Source: Silene latifolia (taxonomy: Eukaryota > Streptophyta > Magnoliopsida > Caryophyllales > Caryophyllaceae). From it: DNA of 64,000 nucleotides. Each line of letters opens with the position of its first letter. Within the stretch, counting starts at the first letter, position 1. Where the stretch lies: positions 26,662,152-26,726,151 of the forward strand of contig NC_133536.1 in NCBI RefSeq assembly GCF_048544455.1. The letters are read 5' to 3'. The notes under the pieces were generated by a model, which did no database searches, was not told the DNA's origin, and saw only the letters and a list, made by a program, of their open reading frames with translations. A program made the translations under genes and the position numbers. Shown piece after piece: positions 60,438 through 64,000 of this stretch.

Positions 60438-61420
60438 TGAGATTAATTCTCCAAATTCCTCTAATTAGAAGCCAATCAGAAGGAAATCACACTTACTAAT
60501 TGACCCAACTTATTAGTTCCCCTAGTGGAAATCACACACATAAGGTAGATAACAAGAAGATGTAGCAATGGAATCTAATAGGTGCAATTACTCACAATGA
60601 AATCACAATTAATGAGCAATCACAAATTAATCTCTCAAATGTTAATTAAACCAAGCAGAAATCACATTCATTAGTCTAATAACAAGTTGTTGCAAGATGG
60701 GATTATAAAGAAATCACACTTAATAAACCAAACAACAATAAATTAAGGAACTTGGTAAGATTAAGTAACAAGGAAATCACAGTTAATTACTATAATCAAA
60801 CAAGGTTTCCAAAATTCAAAACAATAAACACAAGAGATTAATAACAATAACACAAATTAAGGAAAGATTTAAGTGTCTTACAACCAAAGATTACACCTTT
60901 GAGTTGGATTAAGAAGAGAATATTAGTTCTCCATAATAGATCTCAAACCCAAATTAGATTATAATTCTTCAATTACAACTTGATTAACAAAATTAAGCCT
61001 CAGATGATGAATACCCCTAATGGTATTCATCTATATATAGTCCTAGGTTAAAGAGGAAATGATGGGCTTAAGTTGGAAGGAGCCCGTAATCAAAACGTGT
61101 AAAACCCAGGTAGGGCGCACGGTGCGCCCAATGGCATAAGGAGGGGCGCACGGTGCGCCCAGTGTGCTGGATTTCCGCTTCAACTTTTTCCTTTGCTTCT
61201 TCTCTTGGATGGTTCTTCCCTTGTTCTCTTGTAGCTTGCTTCCATGCTTCACTTGTGACTTAGAACCACCCCGAGCTTCCTCCAAAACACGATCAAAAGC
61301 TCCATAACAACTCTACACTCGGAATTGGTTAATAAAGACATAAGTCAGCAAAACCGCTTCCTAGTGTCGCTTATTATGCATAAAACACGGTAAATGGATG
61401 GTAAATATATGAGCTTATCA
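60438..61420 (-). repeat. 5' LTR of the Athila-like element, right part
   Basis: Continues 35040-35418 after the Retand-like insertion and aligns with 4882-5858. GGCGCACGGTGCGCC pair at 61114-61128 and 61145-61159, both perfect. Confidence 0.9.
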
Positions 61421-61425
61421 ATCAC

Positions 61426-62261
61426 CTTCCTAGCCAAATAGTTGAAAAATATGCATTTTTTATTTTGTCTTCTAAGAAAAGTAGCTTTACTTCTGGAATT
61501 CAGACTATAATTTAAGCATACTTGCTGATTTTTTTCCACTTGAAACTGAGTGCATAATACTTTTCTTGGAAATTTTGTAATCATGGACCTACAAAGAAGG
61601 TATGTGACATATTTTGTGTATTGAAAATAAGATATTGATTGGTTTGGTTACTTTTATTTAATAGTAAATGCATAATTTATTAAATAAAAAAATGAAAGCA
61701 AGTATGACTACTGACCAGAACAAATATATTCAAATTTCAAAGTACAGCAATTATTTTATCAGGCCTCACTCTTCTACCCTGCTTCAACCAAACTTTTGAC
61801 GAATATTAATTAAAGAAGAGTGGGACTACCTCGGTGGGTGAGATCCCATCTTTCATGAGGCTCGCTCAGTAGTATGTATTACGCGCGCGCATATAGCACA
61901 AGTATCTAATAGAAAGCCCATGTAAATGGATAGTTCAATGACCAAACAGTTTTCAACATTACAATTTACAAGCATGAGGTACAATACATATATACTCAAA
62001 GATGAATAATTTCCTGAATAGGTTCATTTTGCGAGTAAATTCAAGCAGGACAGATCAAAACATACCAGAAATAAAATATACCGAGTATTTATTTTAAATT
62101 TGCACTATCTGATTTACAGATATCAGTTGGGTAGGATCGGCAGCAATACTCTACTCTACTAGTTTTAACATTGTTCCTTCTATAGAGAATCGAACTCAAG
62201 ACCTCCAGTTGAGCTAGATTGCTACAAGAAAAAGATGAATATCTTGTGTATGTCAGACCGG
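61426..62261. other. Host intergenic sequence, 3' flank of the receptor kinase gene
   Basis: AT-rich, no gene. A GCGCGCGC run is at about 61884. At 62181-62225 the minus strand reads TAGCTCAACTGG followed by GAGTTCGATTC, resembling tRNA-type A and B boxes in a tRNA-derived SINE remnant, but the spacing is too short for a working promoter. Confidence 0.45.
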
Positions 62262-64000
62262 TCACTGGGTTTGTGTAATAGTTCCTGAGGTATTGAAGGC
62301 CAATCTTGGAGGTGAAGATAAATTCGGCCTGGGTGGCATTTGTATCGAATCAAGACACCCTTGTAGCATGTCTACCACCGTAGTCATTGTTGGCCGATTT
62401 GAAGGATAAGTCTGTATACACCATAAGCTTACCAAAATCATCTTCGTCTGCAATGCTTTTTCTTCGTCATTTGTAGTTCCTTGAAATGAAGCTTCCTCCT
62501 GCAGTTCAAGTTTGTCGTATATCCACTTCGGAAAATACAGGTCACTGCTTTTTTGCTGATCTGCAGATAAATTGTTTCTACCACATACCATGTCTAAAAC
62601 CATCATCCCAAAGCTATAAACATCAGATTTGTGGGAAACTCCTCCAATTGTTCTGCAGAATACCTCTGGAGCTATGTACCCAATAGTCCCTCTTGCTTCC
62701 ATCATTGATATGGTACTTTTTTGTAAGGGGCATAATCTGGCTAGGCCAAAGTCTGAAATCTTCGGGATAAACTCTTGATCAAGTAGTATATTGTGAGGCT
62801 TGATGTCGAAATGCAAAATACGAGCATTACAACCTCGGTGTAAATAGTCTAATCCTTTTGCGATCCCTATGGCTATATTAAGAAGTGTTTCCCATGGTAA
62901 GGATTGATTACTAGGACCAGCACCATGATATGTGAATTTTTCAAGGGATCCATTCGGTAAATACTCATATATCAAGGCTCTTTTATTACCCTCGAAGCAA
63001 AAACCTAAAAGAGTGACAATATTGACATGGTTAGTTCGACTGATGCTAGCTACCTCGTTGATAAAGTCTTCACCGTCTCCCTTTGATTGTTTCAAGACTT
63101 TCACCGCCACAAGAAAGCCGCTCTTTAACTTACCTTGGTAAACAATAGCATAGCCACCTTCACCAAGTTTCTTTCTGAAATCATTTGTGATTTTCTTTAA
63201 ATTCTTGTATGTATGTCTTGTTAAAGAAAACGAACCATAAATTTGTAAGAACGCATCAACATTGGGGCATGTTCTGGCTTCTGACTTCCAGAACGTAGCG
63301 AATTTCGGACTTGATTTCTTTTTCCTTAGAAACCAGGCAATAACAATTAACAGTCCTACCCCCACTGCTATTGAAGCTGCAGTAAACGAATTGACATATA
63401 ATTGTCAGGTAAATTTATTAACATTAGAACTGGATGCTGAATGTATTTTGACAATAACACTAGATTACCTGATCCAACAATGATGAGTCCTTTGGATATT
63501 GCTGTGGAGTTAATGATATGAAATTATAAGCATATATATGTAAGAAAAAAAAAACAACACAAAAATTAAAGATTTACGTCTTAGAGTAGTACATATGCTT
63601 ACCTGGTTTGCAGAGGCACACAAAATCTGAAGGCGAAGATGAGCCACATATGCAACCAGATTGTAAGGGATACGCATAATTCACTTCAAACCCCTCGTAT
63701 AAGACCTGAGCGACAGTTTTATTACCCTTCTTATAAAGATCAAACTGTTTCCTTAAGACTGGAGTCGGAGCAGAGTTGCAAGATGCATATTGGCCTTGGG
63801 CTGAATTATTGTTCCGATAATAAACTGGAAATTTGGCAGAGTTCTCATAGCATGTAACATTGCCATCACTACGGTTTGGGACTATCCCATTGTTGCACTT
63901 GTAAAGTAAGTTAATCATCTCAACCCTTCTGGTGAACTCAAGTATGTCACCAAAATCTCTTCCGTAAGAACCACAAGTATTTTCCGGAGCCCCACGAAGT
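62262..64000 (-). CDS. LRK10L-type receptor-like kinase (rust-resistance-kinase Lr10-like), 5' end beyond window
   Basis: Three exons, both introns GT-AG. Exon 1 (64000-63603, partial) encodes the Cys-rich WAK_assoc half of the ectodomain (NTCGSYGRDFGDILEF, GCICGSSSPSDFVCLCKP). Exon 2 (63501-63469, 33 nt) and the start of exon 3 (63376-62262) encode one transmembrane helix, GLIIVGSASIAVGVGLLIVIAW, then basic RKKK. The kinase has LGEGGYAIVYQG (glycine loop), VAVKVLK, INEVASI, HFDIKPHNILLD, DFGLARL, GTIGYIAPEV and DVYSFGMMVLDMV, with a normal-length C-terminus ending in TGA at 62262. HFD replaces HRD, so it is a non-RD kinase. It should sit in the plasma membrane and signal from a wall or apoplast cue; ligand unknown. 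No stop or frameshift was seen in the part present. A paralogous ectodomain fragment lies at 3496-4376. Confidence 0.9.

Larger units (their letters stand above)
4633..61420 (-). mobile_element. Athila-like Ty3/gypsy retrotransposon (outer element, split by three insertions)
   Basis: In minus orientation the LTR runs TGATAAGCTC to GGCGTGTCA. The 3' LTR is 4633-5858; the 5' LTR is 35040-35418 plus 60438-61420. TSDs are GTCAC (4628-4632) and ATCAC (61421-61425). The PBS is exactly complementary to the tRNA-Asp 3' end. Order in sense direction is gag-protease, RT, (RNase H lost), integrase, env-position ORF, PPT, 3' LTR. Athila affiliation rests on the tRNA-Asp PBS, the DLGASINVLP protease, the FMDD RT motif and the extra ORF. 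Insertions at 9861-16981, 17695-31229 and 35419-60432 account for about 45.7 kb of its 56.8-kb span. Stops, frameshifts and an internal deletion make it inactive. Confidence 0.85.

Overview
This is nuclear DNA from a flowering plant, almost certainly a eudicot. It has a split LRK10-type receptor kinase gene with GT-AG introns, and most of the rest is LTR retrotransposons nested inside one another. Element types and PBS sequences (tRNA-Asp and initiator-Met) are plant-specific. A Retand/Tat-like element with antisense accessory genes suggests Caryophyllales (perhaps Caryophyllaceae), but that is a weak inference. No bacterial genes, rRNA, complete tRNA or CRISPR were seen.

Level 0 (host): 1-4627 and 61426-64000. 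A copia gag fragment runs off the left edge (1-1751), followed by a solo copia LTR (1946-3437) and a kinase-less, frameshifted LRK10L ectodomain (3496-4376, minus). On the right, an LRK10L receptor kinase in the same orientation (62262-64000, minus) has apparently intact exons and runs off the right edge. The two look like tandem paralogs separated by the transposon nest.

Level 1: an Athila-like Ty3/gypsy element (4633-61420, minus; TSD GTCAC/ATCAC) sits between the paralogs. Its gag-protease, RT, integrase and an env-position ORF remain as decayed pieces.

Level 2: three insertions split it. (a) 9861-16981 is a young gag-only Athila derivative in the integrase region. (b) 17695-31229 is a non-coding, Tekay-like derivative in the RT, arranged LTR-internal-LTR-internal-LTR and flanked by one TSD pair (ACCTT). 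(c) 35419-60432 is a 25-kb Retand/Tat-like element in the 5' LTR, with TSD ATTAG.

Level 3: the Retand-like element carries a Helitron in its 3' LTR (35951-39304) and a solo LTR of its own family, inverted, in its RT (50674-53061, TSD CCCAC). Level 4: the Helitron contains a probable solo LTR (36871-38091) and a foldback MITE (38431-38703).

The most striking content is antisense to the Retand-like pol: a plant-mobile-domain gene with eight inferred exons and no disabling change (42127-45075, plus), and a second, decayed DUF7745-like gene (45903-47394, plus) whose upstream region resembles the family's LTR promoter. A second theme is that each retrotransposon family carries its own short palindromes, often paired or clustered at regular spacing. 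Boundaries were set by comparing LTR copies, target-site duplications, PBS and PPT by eye; no alignment or database search was run.
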